Shown piece after piece: positions 12,201-20,167 of a stretch of 35,696 nt of DNA. Every line of letters begins with the position of its first letter. Position 1 is the first letter of the stretch. A program made the position numbers and the translations under genes. Origin of the DNA: Temnopleurus reevesii (lineage: Eukaryota > Echinodermata > Echinoidea > Temnopleuroida > Temnopleuridae); contig BQKZ01000430.1 in NCBI GenBank assembly GCA_036244855.1, positions 1 to 35,696 of the forward strand, in the 5' to 3' direction. The notes under the pieces were generated by a model. It saw only the letters and a list, made by a program, of their open reading frames with translations. It did no database searches and had not been told where the DNA came from.

Positions 12201-12673
12201 AGACTGCTACATTAGCATAAAAATAGGCCTAATTCTAGTTTGTTCCAGAAATTCAGTTTAAAATCATCCTGGCATAAAGCTGCCCTAATTCAATTCATAT
12301 TTATCAAAAGCCATTCAGAGCATAAAATTTGTTTTATAGTCTCCTTATTAAGACTATGGGGGTGTTGTTCAAAATCAACTGTTACTTTTCAAATTTTAAT
12401 GCGCATTTAACAAGACATGCAAGAAACAATGAATTTGATTGGCACGTTCCGATCAACTGCAACTTATGAACAACACCCCCCATGTCATACAACTTTCGAG
12501 ATATTTCGAGTAGTGTGATCAATGTAGAATGAACGAAATCTGTGACTTTAATCTACTGATGCTGCAGGTGTGCACCCAAGAGGAAAGAGGAGGAGAAGAA
12601 ACCCGAGCCAGACTACTCTATGTACTGGGACGAAACCGTCCAGAAGAAATACACAGGAGAGATCGAATTATGA
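85..12673 (+). CDS. THSD7-like TSP1-repeat transmembrane protein, 3' half (14 exons)
   Basis: Fourteen exons join in consistent phase to give about 673 codons. In order they encode TSP1 repeats (WSDW in exon 1, WSQW in exons 3 and 8, WSEW in exon 5, with CPVDC, CPGQC and CPGEC cysteine blocks and GGRPCP/GRPCP motifs), a Cys-rich module (CYLFEWFVGEW, VWCRRSDGLNVTG), a CVCDDGY knot, a low-complexity stalk, one transmembrane helix and a 36-residue basic/acidic tail. The order and motifs match the C-terminal half of vertebrate THSD7A/THSD7B, single-pass membrane proteins linked to adhesion and endothelial migration. Which paralogue it corresponds to cannot be told; an invertebrate pre-duplication orthologue is likely. 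WxxW motifs are expected sites of tryptophan C-mannosylation. The 5' end lies left of the window. An in-frame TAA in exon 11 (10072-10074) would remove the membrane anchor if real. The family assignment is confident; intactness is uncertain. Confidence 0.9.
474..1240. repeat. Duplicated intron block, copy 1 (contains an inverted-repeat element)
   Basis: Starts TATATAGGGTTTGTAGTTC and matches 1474-2275 at a nearly constant offset of 1000, with scattered substitutions and indels. Inside it, about 748-800 (GTCACAAACCAC, AATGTATTCAAATTTTATGC) is the inverted complement of about 1195-1237 (GCATGAAATTTGAATACATT, ATTTGTGAC). The core is therefore a fold-back element of roughly 490 bp. No transposase frame is visible. 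Confidence 0.7.
1473..1473. other. Single N, probable contig join
   Basis: The only ambiguous base in the first 29 kb. The base after it starts a near copy of the sequence found exactly 1000 bp earlier, as expected where two overlapping contigs were abutted or where assembly broke at a repeat. Confidence 0.75.
1474..2275. repeat. Duplicated intron block, copy 2
   Basis: Near copy of 474-1240. Shared stretches include GAAGGAATGTGGAT.GCATTC at about 831 and 1871 and GCAAATAGCATTCTGACTAT at about 912 and 1954. Divergence looks like about 10 percent or more plus indels (by eye, not computed). It keeps the same inverted ends around 1795 and 2230-2262. Confidence 0.7.
3064..3212 (+). CDS. THSD7-like exon 2
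   Basis: CATGTAG|ATTGATGAG to GTCTT|GTAAGT; enters in phase 0 and ends with two bases of a Leu codon. It encodes IDETKKCRWGVGRL, then EEWQSCAVSKVIGTNDG and RDCGPGVKRRGVL. The EEWQSC and CGPGVKRR pieces form the start of a TSP1 unit that continues into exon 3 (cysteine spacing CxxxxxxxxGxxDGRDCGPG). Confidence 0.88.
3340..3850 (+). mobile_element. 5'-truncated non-LTR retrotransposon, 3' end
   Basis: Positions 3368-3493 read FSRNTITFSGPTLWNSIPDK, then LKNCPTLSSFKRKYKVFLLS and P, then stop. The pattern xGPxLWNSIPxxLKxxxxLxxFKRxxKxxLL is the usual C-terminal end of LINE reverse transcriptase ORFs of the CR1/L2/RTE-like groups. It is followed by about 330 bp of T-rich 3' UTR and ends in a short TGAAC tandem repeat (about 3827-3850), a typical LINE 3' tail. 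The start near 3340 is approximate. It lies in intron 2 in gene sense and is a dead fragment. Confidence 0.75.
3998..4154 (+). CDS. THSD7-like exon 3 (TSP1 repeat)
   Basis: TTCCCTAG|A to CCACAG|GTAAGG. The first base completes the Leu codon of exon 2. It encodes CVIPVEHGFRAQETNLSEC, then ...VDACIEHCPGQC, then VVSSWSQWTSCPQ: the end of one TSP1 unit and the WSQW start of the next. It leaves in phase 0. Confidence 0.9.
4155..4656 (+). other. Intron 3, no feature seen
   Basis: 502 bp of AT-rich intron. I recognise no repeat or exon in it. Confidence 0.6.
4657..4944 (+). CDS. THSD7-like exon 4 (TSP1 inter-repeat plus TSP1)
   Basis: TTATAG|GACTGC to GAAGAG|GTAATA, 96 codons, phase 0 on both sides and the longest exon of the gene. 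It encodes DCQQDTFRYRDRHILRN, GCPHLTEREAC, CFTYTWNSTEWSPC, GKICGEGVQDRLLQC and SDGRIVEVSKCEE. The CGEGVQxRxxxC motif is the WSxC-type TSP1 found throughout THSD7. One N-glycosylation sequon (NST) lies beside the Trp pair. Codons are much richer in C at third positions than the surrounding introns. It lacks a WSxW tryptophan pair and has WNSTEW instead. Confidence 0.93.
4945..5496 (+). other. Intron 4, no feature seen
   Basis: 552 bp of AT-rich intron; a 60-codon open frame at 5258-5440 shows no family resemblance and is taken as chance. Confidence 0.6.
5497..5614 (+). CDS. THSD7-like exon 5 (TSP1 repeat)
   Basis: TTGCAG|TATTCT to GATG|GTAAGT. It starts in phase 0 and ends one base into a Gly codon. 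It encodes YSTSMPLTTSQSCVVECPVD and CTLTQWSEWTECSKTCGND. The WSEWTECSKTCG string is a canonical TSP1 start with a C-mannosylation WxxW motif. Confidence 0.92.
5615..6204 (+). other. Intron 5, no feature seen
   Basis: 590 bp of very AT-rich intron with no recognisable element. Confidence 0.6.
6205..6350 (+). CDS. THSD7-like exon 6 (TSP1 repeat end and linker)
   Basis: CAATCCAG|CTGTAAGA to ACAATA|GTAGGT. It completes the Gly codon of exon 5 and encodes AVRTRQRSILQEPNQKGRPC, PATLIQDKPCKAVPC and YDWDITQWTECTTI. The pattern RTRxxxxxxxxxGRPCPxLxxxxPCxxxPCYxWxxxxWxxC is shared with vertebrate THSD7A. A broken copy of its 3' part follows in the intron at 6482. Confidence 0.92.
6482..6672 (+). repeat. 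Tandem partial copy of exon 6 3' end plus donor and intron
   Basis: Direct repeat of 6288-6481 at a shift of about 193 bp. It shares CATGCAAGGCTGTACCGTG, GACAGAATGCACAACAATAG (with the GTAGGT donor), GTTTATCAAGCTC and AAGCAAATTATCCACAAAAT. In the exon frame the copy meets TGA after GCTGTACCGTGTTATGAC, so it could not replace exon 6. It lacks an acceptor. It is a pseudo-exon created by local duplication. Confidence 0.85.
6971..7126 (+). CDS. THSD7-like exon 7 (TSP1 repeat)
   Basis: TAACAG|ATTGGGGAATGT to TTAGAG|GTGAGT, 52 codons, phase 0 both sides. It encodes IGECGAGIRKRNVTCRQPNG, VAVDDSFCLLTRSNEIYQKN and MNITSHGHEFLE. The CGxGIRxRNVxC core is the second strand of a TSP1 domain. N-glycosylation sequons NVT and NIT are present. 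Confidence 0.92.
7127..7742 (+). other. Intron 7, no feature seen
   Basis: 616 bp intron with no recognised exon or repeat family. Confidence 0.55.
7743..7845 (+). CDS. THSD7-like exon 8 (TSP1 repeat)
   Basis: GTTTTAG|AGAGAACACG to CTATTG|GTAAGG. It encodes REHACEVPCPGECHHTSWSQ and WSVCHRTCVQGRPI, and ends one base into a Gly codon. CPGECxxxxWSQWSxCxxTC is the last canonical TSP1 start of the protein and aligns with CPGDC...WSSWSLC of THSD7A. Confidence 0.92.
7846..8313 (+). other. Intron 8, possible repeat remnant
   Basis: 468 bp. GACTGGTGACCCTTTCTCTG near 8165 and TTGAGTGCAGGAAAGGCACA near 8215 resemble the arms of the palindromic element at 9214-9389, suggesting a decayed copy. The open frame 7723-8049 is read-through of exon 8 into the intron. 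Confidence 0.4.
8314..8403 (+). CDS. THSD7-like exon 9
   Basis: TTTTCAG|GTTCTGAAGG to TGCTCAG|GTTAGT; phase 1 in and out, 90 bp. It encodes GSEGIQVRSRASLTTDRVCS and GDDWETRTCS. The GIQVRSR motif is identical to the corresponding string in vertebrate THSD7A. The donor GTTAGT is weaker than its neighbours. Confidence 0.9.
8404..8927 (+). other. Intron 9, no feature seen
   Basis: 524 bp AT-rich intron ending in a long T-rich pyrimidine tract; nothing else recognised. Confidence 0.6.
8928..9023 (+). CDS. THSD7-like exon 10 (juxtamembrane Cys-rich module)
   Basis: TATTTAG|GGGAGCGATG to GTAACTG|GTAAGT, phase 1 in and out. It encodes GERCYLFEWFVGEWERDQRD and VWCRRSDGLNVT. The VWCxRSDGxNVTG motif is a THSD7 signature shared with the vertebrate proteins (N-glycosylation sequon NVT) and is the strongest single support for the family call. 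Confidence 0.93.
9043..9213. mobile_element. MITE-like palindromic element, GGGCGGTGTTTCA ends
   Basis: Begins GGGCGGTGTTTCACC and ends TGATGAAACACCGCCC, inverted copies about 170 bp apart. The arms continue inwards imperfectly. No coding frame. A related right arm ends at 34804 (GTGAAACACCGCCC). Confidence 0.75.
9214..9389. mobile_element. MITE-like palindromic element with ~70 bp arms
   Basis: The left arm (GTTGTGTTTCGTAAAGCTGTTCATAG...ATGAATGACTGGTGACCCT) is the inverted complement of the right arm (AGGGTCACCAGTCATTCAT...CTATGAACAGCTTTGTGAAAC), with a short loop around 9285-9315. It directly abuts the preceding element. A related right arm occurs at about 34563-34636. Confidence 0.75.
9390..10003 (+). 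other. Rest of intron 10, no feature seen
   Basis: About 610 bp of AT-rich DNA after the two palindromes, with no recognised element before the exon 11 acceptor. Confidence 0.55.
10004..10127 (+). CDS. THSD7-like exon 11, contains an in-frame stop
   Basis: CATTTCAG|GTGCCTGTG to TTTATAG|GTAAGT. It encodes GACALERPLSRSICNPECHI, ASS, a TAA stop, then CTEDNKCVCDDGYKAIYR. Cysteines on both sides of the stop keep the spacing of vertebrate THSD7A (CNPPC...YCSETKTCHCEEGY), where the stop position is a Tyr. The exon is therefore conserved as coding with one codon changed, as if TAC/TAT had become TAA. Splice sites and phase are intact. Confidence 0.88.
10072..10074 (+). other. In-frame TAA in the THSD7-like gene
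   Basis: The codon after GCA TCA TCA is TAA in the only frame that joins exons 10 and 12. If real, translation would end about 155 codons early and give a secreted ectodomain without the membrane helix or tail. A sequencing error, polymorphism, RNA editing or skipping of the exon are alternatives. Confidence 0.8.
10128..10837 (+). other. Intron 11, left part, no feature seen
   Basis: 710 bp before the palindromic element at 10838; no exon or repeat recognised. Confidence 0.55.
10838..11014. mobile_element. MITE with CAGTAAAACCTGTCT-type ends (Tc1/pogo-like)
   Basis: Left end CAATCAAACCTGTCTTAGTG; right end CACTGTAGACAGGTTTTACTG, inverted copies of each other flanked by TA. Several CCTGTCT repeats lie inside. 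End sequence and TA flanks are typical of short non-autonomous Tc1/mariner/pogo elements. No transposase. Confidence 0.72.
11055..11278 (+). CDS. THSD7-like exon 12 (stalk)
   Basis: CTTTCTAG|TATGACC to TTCTAG|GTATGT. It starts with the last base of a split Ser codon (AG|T). It encodes MTSGQLEACLHVGFMSPMVH followed by a Ser/Gly/Thr stretch and a WNNNAKPNTTPKSPQQQSFL segment. LEACLHVGF aligns with the LEQC stretch of THSD7A; the rest is a low-complexity, probably O-glycosylated juxtamembrane stalk with little expected conservation. Confidence 0.87.
11310..11481 (-). mobile_element. GGGGTGTTGTTCAAA-family MITE, copy A
   Basis: Right end reads CAACTTTCAAACAACACCCC, the inverse of the family start. 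Internal AACAAGACACGCATGAAACA and GATTGGTGCGTTCC match the copies at 12358, 23917 and 26371. The left border is eroded and approximate. Confidence 0.7.
11482..12007 (+). other. Rest of intron 12, no feature seen
   Basis: About 525 bp, AT-rich, ending in the pyrimidine tract TTTCTTTATCTTTCCAG. Nothing recognised. Confidence 0.55.
12008..12092 (+). CDS. THSD7-like exon 13 (transmembrane helix)
   Basis: TTTCCAG|CTTCGCTTCC to TGCAAA|GTAAGT, phases matching exons 12 and 14. It encodes ASLPPWVYAIAAVVVLLIVI then VAVVLCCAK. About 22 uninterrupted hydrophobic residues followed by Cys-Cys and Lys form a type I single-pass membrane anchor with a likely palmitoylatable CC pair at the cytoplasmic face. 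PPWVYAIA resembles the TWVYGVAAG start of the THSD7A membrane segment. Confidence 0.93.
12358..12480. mobile_element. GGGGTGTTGTTCAAA-family MITE, copy B
   Basis: Starts GGGGGTGTTGTTCAAAATCA and ends TTATGAACAACACCCCC, perfect inverted ends. Internal TTAACAAGACATGCAAGAAA and GATTGGCACGTTCC are family motifs. At about 123 bp it is the shortest copy. It lies in intron 13. Confidence 0.85.
12568..12673 (+). CDS. THSD7-like exon 14 (cytoplasmic tail and stop)
   Basis: GCTGCAG|GTGTGC to TGA at 12671-12673. It encodes CAPKRKEEEKKPEPDYSMYW and DETVQKKYTGEIEL. A basic stop-transfer stretch (KRK) is followed by an acidic/basic tail with two Tyr residues. The C-terminus I-E-L fits a class II PDZ ligand (hydrophobic-x-hydrophobic), which is inference from sequence only. 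Confidence 0.93.
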
Positions 12674-13857
12674 CTAGATGTTAACAAACAGAATACAGAG
12701 AAAGAGAAAGGACAAGCAGCAGTGGTGAATCGCCGTAGCGTGGCCGCATGCACGGCGGCATCAACGGGACCAACGAAAGAGAGGAAAGACGTGGAGAAGG
12801 AATTAGCGAGGAGGAGCGATGGATTCGCTCTAGGGAATCAATCAACATATGTCAGCTATAGATTCTCACGGGATGGAACTGAAGTTGGATCACAATGCTG
12901 ATCAAAGACATGAAATTTTATGTTAAATTTTTTAAAACATTGACCAAATTTCTTCATGCTGCGTTGTTGATTTTTCTTACTTCAAAAGAGACGTGTAAAG
13001 ATTGGAGGAAATTGCTCGAGCATTTGGAGGACTTGATAAGGAAGATGGTTTGGAATGACAGAAGAGAATTGTCCTGTGTATTACTTCTTTCATGAAAGAG
13101 GTGCAAGATGACCAGAATCACTTTACCAATCATGTTCTGATAGAATCTTCCTAACTTCCCAAGCTTGAATGATCCATTACGCTAATTTCTATCGATGAAG
13201 TTGACCTGACCCTCCATTTTGGTATTTTCTGGAGTTTATGGAATGTGTTTGTATATCAATCAGGTTGGGTTGTGGACCATCAGTGGCAGAACAGACACAA
13301 AGAATCATTGCTCACGCATAAACTGATCTTATTACTCTCCAATGGAGATGAAAGAGAAAAGGATAAGAACCAGCGTGATTTCAATATTTGAATTTCATCA
13401 TGAAGTAATGAAATGTGCAATTAAAGTGAAGAGATATCTGATGGTGCAAAGAGAAAGATGTAAATGATAATGAATTGTATATGTTGAGAGAAAATTATTA
13501 TCCATGTATTCTGTTTGTTGGGTTGAGTTGGTTGAAAGATTTAAGGAAATCACTTTGTATAATGGAAATGTCACAGTGGCATTATGATTGTGTATTTCAC
13601 AAAGTATTGTAAAAATGGAGGTAAATAGGGACAAAATCAAGATTCTATAGAATTCTTCCTCCTTAGGTGAATTGATCTGTAACACAAGTAAGTTTAAAAA
13701 CTGTAACCAAATGTGATACAAGCAAATTAAAACAAATTTAGTCCATATTCACTCTATTTAGAGGCAGTGGATCAAAGGTATTTCAAGCTGGTTGACAGCA
13801 CCAACCATTAACATTTGTCTATCAATTACCATTGTACCAAGTCTATCAAAAATCAAT

Positions 13858-14004
13858 GGCCTGTATTCCGATAGCGAGGTTTAACTGAACCCAGGTCTAA
13901 GTCATTGTCATTTAGACTTTTGGTTTAACTTTTGAATAGCCTGAGTCTAAATAATAATGACTTAGTCCGGAGTTAAGTTAAACCTCGCTATCGGAATATG
14001 GGCC
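13858..14004. mobile_element. MITE-like element with GGCC...TATTCCGATAGCGAGG ends
   Basis: Left end GGCCTGTATTCCGATAGCGA, then GGTTTAAC; right end GTTAAACC, then TCGCTATCGGAATATGGGCC. Arms of about 30 bp are near-perfect inverted repeats in a 147 bp element, bordered by CAAT/CCAAT. No coding capacity. Confidence 0.8.
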
Positions 14005-15004
14005 AATGATTTCACTGATTTTCTCAGAGAGATTGATGTTTATTCCCGAGATAAATGGAGGGCTTTCATTGGTGCTAAAAAGGAAAGGCCCATTGTCCTC
14101 AAACATATATTCCTGTAACCTGCAAGAAAAGCGTTTGAACCTGAAAGATATGGAAAGGAAAAATGTTGATTCTCCAGTCAACACAAGAACATCGCGATAT
14201 CCTATGCAATTTTCAGGTACGGAAAAAAAGGGCAAATATGTGCTTTCATCTGATATGGCAGATATTTTTACTGAACCATTCTTTTACACACTTTAATTAA
14301 ATTGCGTTAACTTCAGGCCCTTATTCAAATTATTTGCTTTTCACTCTATTAAATCATATAAGCTCACCTCATATTTACGATATACTTGAAAATGGTTACT
14401 TTCTATAAATATTGAACAAAAGAATAACTTTTCTATGCATGTAGTTTAAACGTAAGCTTTACAAAATTCACTTTATGCTTTCATTCAAAGGTTGTATAGA
14501 ATACAGTGGAAACGAGGAACTTAGGACTTTCTTGTAGATATAATGTCTGTATCACTGTTAATAAGGGACTTCTTTACTACCTTGTTTACAAAGAAAGTTT
14601 ACCCTTGTACTATTATAAGATTGTAGTGACGGAAATAGATGAATATGTTCACTTATAAACATGAAATACAGCCACCCTCTAAATTAAATTGAAAACATTT
14701 ATTTCATTTTCTTGCCAGTACACTTTCAATGTTGCAAAATATGTGTATGGTTATATCCTAGCCTCCCCAATGAAAAAAAAAATGTGATGCACGAAAAGCA
14801 AACCTTTATCTAGGCACTCATATTCTATCATTGATTCATGTATAACAAGTATATTATTTTGTCATTTTTGTTGAATTAGCATTTGATACAAATAATACTG
14901 TCTGCTATTACCACAATGCCAATGTGAATTTCAAGTTGCAAACAGCGATTCTTCAGGCCATAAATTTCAGTAATATTGGCAAAAGATGCAAGTTATATTA
15001 ATGT

Positions 15005-15010
15005 AATAAA
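15005..15010 (+). promoter_or_regulatory. Candidate polyadenylation signal AATAAA
   Basis: Canonical hexamer on the sense strand with GT-rich sequence just downstream. Later AATAAA motifs occur at about 15991 and 16079, so use of this one is a guess. Confidence 0.3.
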
Positions 15011-15487
15011 AATGTGAGTGTACAGATTTTTGTATATTTATGTATATTACAAAATGGATTAAATGTTCATTTTGTTTAATGAATCTATTTGCATTGAAAA
15101 TCATACATTAAATATGTATGTGATGAAAAAGTATAAGATTCCTGTAAATATACGATTATGTCTTTCTTTTCATTACAATTCTAATATCTCACATTTTTGT
15201 TTGAACAAAACCCTAAAAGTTATATGGACATTCTTGAAGCATAAACTTTTCAAAAGATACAGGGAATATCAATTGTTACGGAATATAGTTTTCCATGACC
15301 ACACATTTATTTAACCTATAGAAAAATGTAGTAAATCTGGTGTACAGATCTTGTGACTCTCTTTTTTTACAAAAAAAATATCTATCTATTCATGCACTTT
15401 TGTATACTTATTTATCATCCTCTCCTTGTAAACGTAATTGATTATACTGCATATTAGCCATATATGTTTTGCAACCAGCCGCTAGGA

Positions 15488-15714
15488 ATAGGCGGGTTTA
15501 CTTATATATTCAAATCTATGTGCATTTAACGTAGTTACATGGTATTCCATAGACCGGTTGATAACAATAAGACTACAATAATTGGAATCCAGTTTGCATA
15601 CATTACTTGTTGCTATGTCGGGCAAGCCTCGGGCAAGCTTTCTAGTTGTCTAGAACAACCTTTGCGTTAGAGGCATGCATATAAAATTTGCATCTATTAG
15701 TAAACCCGCCTATT
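15488..15714. mobile_element. AATAGGCGGGTTTAC-family MITE, copy A
   Basis: Starts AATAGGCGGGTTTACTTAT and ends ATTAGTAAACCCGCCTATT, inverted ends of 19 bp in a 227 bp element. Internal GTTTGCATACATTACTTGTT resembles the inverse of part of the copy at 21944. Confidence 0.83.
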
Positions 15715-16192
15715 GAATTAAAATTGCAGTTGTGCTATATAATATCCCACCTCAATCTGCTTTTCCCCTTCCTACCTAAATTTACAGTTCGGTCTAATTG
15801 TCTTGCCTTCTATGTTAAATCTGAATGTAATTATTCATGCATCATCTTTCAATGTGATATGTATTTTACTGTAAATATTCTTTATTTTACTAAATGACTG
15901 AAAATAATGAAACCCATTGTGGATGTACAATCGATGTATTTTCTATGAATATGATAAAACTCTTTGTTTTCTTCCAGATTCGTGCTCTGAAAATAAACAA
16001 TTATCATTTTGTGTTGAGTGGTGTCAAATTTGAGATGTATGTAGTCTTTAACATATGTGTGTCTATCTTTCTTTTCAAATAAACAACTAAAATATCATTA
16101 AACCACTTTGCATTCTGTCTACAACATTTCATGCCTTCAAAAAATCTGCACTATACTCCCATTAGCAGCACCTCCCATCTCTGCACTACTCA

Positions 16193-16481
16193 CAATAACA
16201 GACATTGGTTCATACAAATAATTTCTTCCATTATATATTGCATTTATCCATCACATTTACTATACTTCAATCATACACTTTGCGTCTACCTTCAAAATCA
16301 GCACTATGCTATACTCTCATTATCAGCATCATGCAAACTACTAAATCTCTTACCCTCCCATTCTGACAACACGTCTAACCAATACACTCCCAATAACAGA
16401 CATTGGTTTGCACAAATCATTTTCTTCCATTATATATTGCATTTATTCATCACGTTTACTATAGTTCAACCACATACTTAT
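16193..16481. repeat. Direct repeat pair, period about 198 bp
   Basis: CAATAACAGACATTGGTT at 16193 recurs at 16391. The similarity runs about 85 bp through TTCCATTATATATTGCATTT and CATTTACTATA. Flanking CTTCAAAA..CTGCACTATAC segments are also repeated around 16135 and 16289. It is probably a local duplication. Confidence 0.7.
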
Positions 16482-17249
16482 AAATACATCCCCGTTCACA
16501 AAAGCACACTTTTCGTATCCCAGATACAATAACATAATTTATGCACTAACAATAGTACTGACAAACCAGAAAATTATAACTTTCATACTACCTGGTGAGA
16601 ACGTCACAGAATAAACTTATGAAATGCTATTCAATCTAATTTACATCACTTGTCGTGACACTGCTTAAATCTGGTACTTCTCCCCAAACTTTACCAAGGA
16701 AACACAAATGACTTTTCAACAAGCTCTTTAAAAATTCTCAGTGTACTTTACATACAAAAGTTTCTATATTAAGTGTGCCTTGCTCCACTTAGTGGTTTCC
16801 ACACCTCTATTTCTTTGTTATATTACATCTTTATTTTTCTATTAATGATATAGCTACTCCTCAAGCAAAAAGTAATGTTTAAAATCCTCTTGAAATTTGC
16901 ATGCATAGTTATTACCCCCTTACAATAATTTTTTTTTTTGTAAATTAATTTTAAAAGATATTCCATTCAATTTTCAGAATGCATCTCTAGATACCTGTGT
17001 AAGAAATTATTAATACACACATAACCTCAATGTCTCCATAGAGACCTTTTCATTGTTCACTGCCACCACCACCTGCATTTGTTTCATCAATCTTATTATC
17101 CACTTTCATTCATATGAATGGTAGCAATCCAGCTGGTGAACATATTCTCCTCTATCAATTGCAATATGACTTATAAACGTTCTCTGCTACAACACACAAT
17201 CTTTCACTATGTCTCCTCCCTTTAAGGTTCACTATTATGTTGACTTGTG

Positions 17250-17511
17250 GTGATCTATGCTACCTCTTACCATCACATTTGTGAATGACAACGCTACCAA
17301 ATGTATATGAACAGATTTTTTTAGGGACGTTTGTGGAAATTCCACCATTGTTTCTATTGATACTCCATCATCATTCTTCACCAAGTTAATTTGAAATATG
17401 TTCAGGTCAGGTGTATATATATGTATATATATATATACAGCATATGAACAGACTTTTTGGGGACATTGCTCTCTCATTCACAAATGTGATGGTAAGGGTA
17501 GCATAGATCAC
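17250..17511. repeat. Fold-back (inverted repeat) element, ~262 bp
   Basis: GTGATCTATGCTACC...TTACCATCACATTTGTGAATG at the left is the inverted complement of CATTCACAAATGTGATGGTAA...GGTAGCATAGATCAC at the right, arms of about 40 bp. A TATATATATG microsatellite sits in the loop (17411-17441). The arms suggest a MITE or a foldback insertion. Confidence 0.75.
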
Positions 17512-18161
17512 TGGATATCATTGTTTCCTTGTGCAGACAAATACTTTCAACACAATCTTTTACACTGACAAAGTTGAATGTAATTTTCAATTACTTGTAC
17601 TAGATTATAAATAACATTAAGCTTCGCTATTGCAGAAATTCATGTTAAAACTTTTTATCAACCCCCTCCCAAACACAGCCAGGATCAATAACTTTGCAGG
17701 AGACGACGACATGTTCTGTGCCGCTGTCCTGTATATGACAAAAATTGTCTCTGATTGGTGAATAAATTGACAATACCAGCTAATTCTGTTGAAAAGTGAT
17801 GGCACTATTAGGTGTTTTCAGCCCGATTTATGCAATATAATTGATAGCATGTGCATAAAACTATACCCAGGTCTATCTTTCATTAGTTATCTAAGCACAT
17901 CATATATACTTTTAACTGGATACAAGCTCTTGATAATTTATACATCGTTGTAACATCGATTTTTCTCGGGTAAATCAATGAAGTGAAACAAGGTAACGGC
18001 ACACAACATGTCTTCATTACCATCTTGTGAGGAGCGGACAAATTGAAGCCTGGTTGATTTTGCTCAAGCTCTGGTCTTTAAATCTGAAAAGAGGTATTAT
18101 ATTTCTGGAAATACCACCAACTGCCTTGCAAGACATTCGCAATTCTCACTCCAAGTATTAC

Positions 18162-18455
18162 AATAGGCAGGTTTACTTATATTTTCTAACTACTTTACGT
18201 ATACTAAAACCTTTGTGTTAACCCATTCAGAACAAATTCAATCACTATTCCTTTCCTAATTAAGCAACACTAAAATTTTCTATTCTCTTCATGGAATCTG
18301 TTATTATTTTCGTTACAAAATTCTCTACATCCAGCAACAAACAGTGATATAATAAAAATGTTCAGACCTAGTCCAGAATTTTTTTTTCTCTTTCTGCTCA
18401 TACATTTTGTACACCACTACATCAAAATTTCCATCTATTAGTAAACCCGCCTATT
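18162..18455. mobile_element. AATAGGCGGGTTTAC-family MITE, copy B
   Basis: Left end CAATAGGCAGGTTTACTTAT, right end ATTAGTAAACCCGCCTATT. Length is 294 bp, so the interior differs from copy A while the ends are shared. Confidence 0.78.
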
Positions 18456-20167
18456 CCCTCATCTTTTTCTGTTTAATGTATTGCCATCATAACTATGAGA
18501 TGGTCTTCATTTGGAGAATGATCTTGCTATGGATATACACAAGATATAGAAGGCAACAAATATTCATCTGAAATCAAATGAGCATGATATTACAATCGAT
18601 GCTATGAACAACATTTCCCATAAAAATGAGAGGCATAATGCATGAATATATACAAGTTGAACATATGTGTGTTTGCATATGCTGCAGCCAGTTCAATCTA
18701 ACTACATGAATCAGTATTTGAGTTGTGTTAAAAAATGATTAGTGAAGTTCTTTCAACTAAATTTCTCACTTTAAATAACTCCACAAGATTTCATGTTTAC
18801 CGTTAAATACTTCACAAACAGACATTTCTTTCATAAATATATACATAAACTGCAATTCAGAAGTTTACATTATATAACGAGTTGAATATTCTGGTTTTCT
18901 ATAATGTCATTTTTTATAATATTCTTTTATATAATAATTGGACAACAAACATGTCATCATACTTTTGGCTTTCAGGAATACATGATTACAATGGCAATGT
19001 TTCTACACTAAAAGGCACAATTACTGGATATACAAAACAGATAAAAATGTGTACTATATTTTGGTCTCAATACAGCTTGTTTGAAATTGGAATGCAACGT
19101 TTCTGCTTCAAGAAAAAAAAGTAATGCTGCTATGAATGCGACATCAGGCAGAAGATAAGCTGAAATAACTGTGCAAACAATGAAATCATTTATCTTGTCA
19201 TGAAAAATGATACTGTACAATCATGACAATTTTATGAGCACCTTGGATTGATGTACATTGCAATTGATTTAATGTAACCACACAACTAATATAATTGAAA
19301 AGAAAGTATTATTCACTGAATTTTTCTCTCAGACCTGAAAAGGAATGGCAGGCACTCACATACAATAGCTGAATTACTTCATTCAGTAAAAAGGCCAAAA
19401 GAGTTGATAAAAGAACGTCATAAGACTCAAAACAAAACATCTTTGGTTTGAAATACTCTAACTACATTAAAAAATAATTTCATTTTTGGCTGTTTAATAC
19501 TTTGCTAGACCACACTTTTTTTAATAATACACAACCATTAAAGTACATAATTTGCAAAATGATACCAGAAAAAGACGAATGTATTTACCTTCCATACATA
19601 GCAGACTTGAGTTGGTTTGGTTTTTTAATGAGATTCTTCCGCTTGGACAACTTCAACTCTCACAGTTGTAGTGTGACAATCGCTTGCATTTCAAAATGAA
19701 AGCATCCTCTGCTTTTCTTTTTGAAGCAGGTTAAATAGATTTACATTTGTAAGAAAAAGATTAGATCTTCCTGCAATAAGTTTTCATTGATGAATGAATG
19801 CTTGACTGCACACTTCAAAATTCATGCTACAAGAGTCTCTTACAGACACACAAGTCCATATTACATACGATGTCTACGCCAACATTTCATTGACCTTCAT
19901 GTTCACTTTACATCATCGCTGACACCTCATTTGATGAGCATTCAAGCACGCAATCTCGTGACTAAGCACTCCACATATTGGCGATTATATCAGTCTTTAC
20001 GAGGTAATTCTGCTGTAGCCATCTCAGTTCTCATGATTTGGATGTAATCATTTCAATGACTGATGAGAATTCAATCTGAGAATATTTTCTCTAAATAAAT
20101 TAAATATTATCCACTGTACACATAAGTTTCTTCATCTTCTGACAAAGCTCACGTCCGAGTTCAATTT

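Larger units (their letters stand above)
12674..15030 (+). other. Probable 3' UTR of the THSD7-like gene
   Basis: No splice-consistent coding sequence follows the stop. The first 300 bp are unusually GC-rich and A/G-rich, then the DNA becomes AT-rich. A palindromic insertion lies at 13858-14004. AATAAA at 15005-15010 followed by a TGTGAGTG/TTTTTGTAT stretch is one candidate polyadenylation site; others are possible. The 3' end cannot be fixed from sequence alone. Confidence 0.45.
15031..20167. other. Tail-to-tail intergenic/UTR region without a recognised gene
   Basis: Between the two convergent stop codons I find no exon, tRNA or protein motif. The stretch holds two AATAGGCGGGTTTAC-family elements, a direct repeat pair (16193/16391), a 260 bp fold-back (17250-17511) and a TA microsatellite (about 17411-17441). 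Part of the right side must be the 3' UTR of the myosin gene, which is read leftwards from 20168. Small open frames are short and AT-biased and look like chance. Confidence 0.6.

Noticed and set aside
13398..14296. Open frames after the THSD7-like stop codon, on both strands
   Set aside because: They fall in the probable 3' UTR and over a palindromic element; composition is typical of AT-rich noncoding DNA.
16131..16532. 133-codon plus-strand frame between the genes
   Set aside because: Ser/His/Tyr/Ile-rich translation of a locally duplicated AC/T-rich sequence; no start context or recognisable motif.
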